In this document: positions 63,266 through 64,000 of the stretch, one piece after another
Layout: every line of letters begins with the position of its first letter
How positions within the stretch are numbered: position 1 is the first letter of the stretch
From: Acidimicrobiales bacterium
GTDB lineage: Bacteria > Actinomycetota > Acidimicrobiia > Acidimicrobiales > JAUJNH01
DNA: 64,000 bases
Assembly: GCA_030448245.1 (NCBI GenBank)
Contig: JAUJNH010000007.1
Span: forward strand, 124,001-188,000
Reading direction: 5' to 3'
Program-made: the position numbers and the translations under genes
Notes under the pieces: generated by a model
The model's database searches: none
Seen by the model: the letters and a program-made list of their open reading frames with translations, nothing else
Told to the model about the DNA's origin: nothing

Positions 63266-64000
63266 ATGGGCTGGAAGGCAACAGGTCAGCCGATGGTCCG
63301 CCAGCAGCGTTCGAAGTGGGTGGTGCGTGTCGACGGCATAGACACCGAGACGGGCAGGCACCGCCCCCGCCAGCTCGGCACCTTCCCATCCCAACGGGCT
63401 GCGCTGAAGGCTTCCCGGACCGCCGTGGTCGAAGGGCGGACGAGCGAACGGGGCACGGTCGGCTGGCTCGTCCGGCGCTACGTCGCGTCGCGTTCCGATG
63501 TCACGGTCAAGACCCGTGAGCAGTACGAGTGGGCCATCCCCCACATCGACTCCGGTCTCGGGGCCATCCGGCTCGATCGCCTGGACCGGGAGGACGTCGC
63601 CCGCTGGCTCGAGTGCCTGGCGGCGTCAGGCACGCTGGCCCACCGCAGCATCCAGGTCTGCCGCAACGTCTTGCGGGCTGCCCTCGCCGACGCGGTCGAG
63701 GAGGGCCTGCTCCGCCGCAGCCCGGCGGCCAGGGTGGCGATGCCGCGCCGGATCGCGAAGGCCGGCCTGCAGCGGGAGGCCACCGCTTGGGATCGGGCCG
63801 AGGTGGCGCATTTCCTGGACGTAACCGCAGAGCACCGCTGGGCCGTCGGCTTGCGGATCGCAGTGCTCTACGGGCTTCGCCGCAGCGAGCTGCTGGCCCT
63901 CCGCTGGGACGACCTCGATCTGAAGGCGGCGACGTTGCGCATCGACGAGGGACTGGTGCCGGTCGTAGGAGGCACCGCCTGGACCGAAGCCAAGAACGCC
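63266..64000 (+). CDS. Tyrosine-type site-specific integrase, truncated by window end
   Basis: ATG 63266: MGWKATGQPMVRQQRSKWVVRVDGIDTETGRHRPRQLGTFPSQRAALKA...VGWLVRRYVASRSDVTVKTREQYEWAIPHIDSGLGAIRLDRLDREDVARWLECL...RWAVGLRIAVLYGLRRSELLALRWDDLDL (catalytic-domain ...GLRRSELLALRW). Confidence 0.93.
   Translation, partial: MGWKATGQPMVRQQRSKWVVRVDGIDTETGRHRPRQLGTFPSQRAALKASRTAVVEGRTSERGTVGWLVRRYVASRSDVTVKTREQYEWAIPHIDSGLGAIRLDRLDREDVARWLECLAASGTLAHRSIQVCRNVLRAALADAVEEGLLRRSPAARVAMPRRIAKAGLQREATAWDRAEVAHFLDVTAEHRWAVGLRIAVLYGLRRSELLALRWDDLDLKAATLRIDEGLVPVVGGTAWTEAKNA

Overview
High-GC actinobacterial chromosome window, resembling Acidimicrobiia, that is mostly conserved housekeeping DNA. Recognisable blocks are comEA-comEC-folP-like-holA; pabBC; tRNA-Ala(GGC); rsfS and nadD; class II DAHP synthase; leuS; sulfite reductase-cysH; proA and proB; obg-rpmA-rplU-rne/rng; a paired B12-radical SAM protein and DUF2344 protein; rodA-mrdA-mreD-mreC-mreB; ndk; folC; and clpX-clpP-tig. 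The right edge is a tRNA-Pro(TGG) followed by a tyrosine integrase that runs off the window, probably the start of an integrated element. The most system-like block is about 30.9-39.1 kb, lying between proA and proB: TerC plus a PGPGW-like membrane protein, divergent from a TerB-like/CbbX-type AAA+ ATPase, an SBP-like membrane-anchored protein, an SBP+VWA lipoprotein, a two-TM coiled-coil protein and PspA/IM30. A second accessory block (23.7-29.6 kb) has an ECF sigma factor, a sigma-like protein ending in an anti-sigma-type HxxxCxxC motif, a Pro-rich single-TM protein, and a MoxR/CoxE-VWA pair. Three apparent frame disruptions were found: comEC; obg, caused by an exact 55-bp tandem duplication; and rne/rng at a G8 run. 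Each is a net +1 change, so assembly or sequencing error must be excluded. All homology calls are from reading motifs in translations; no searches were run.
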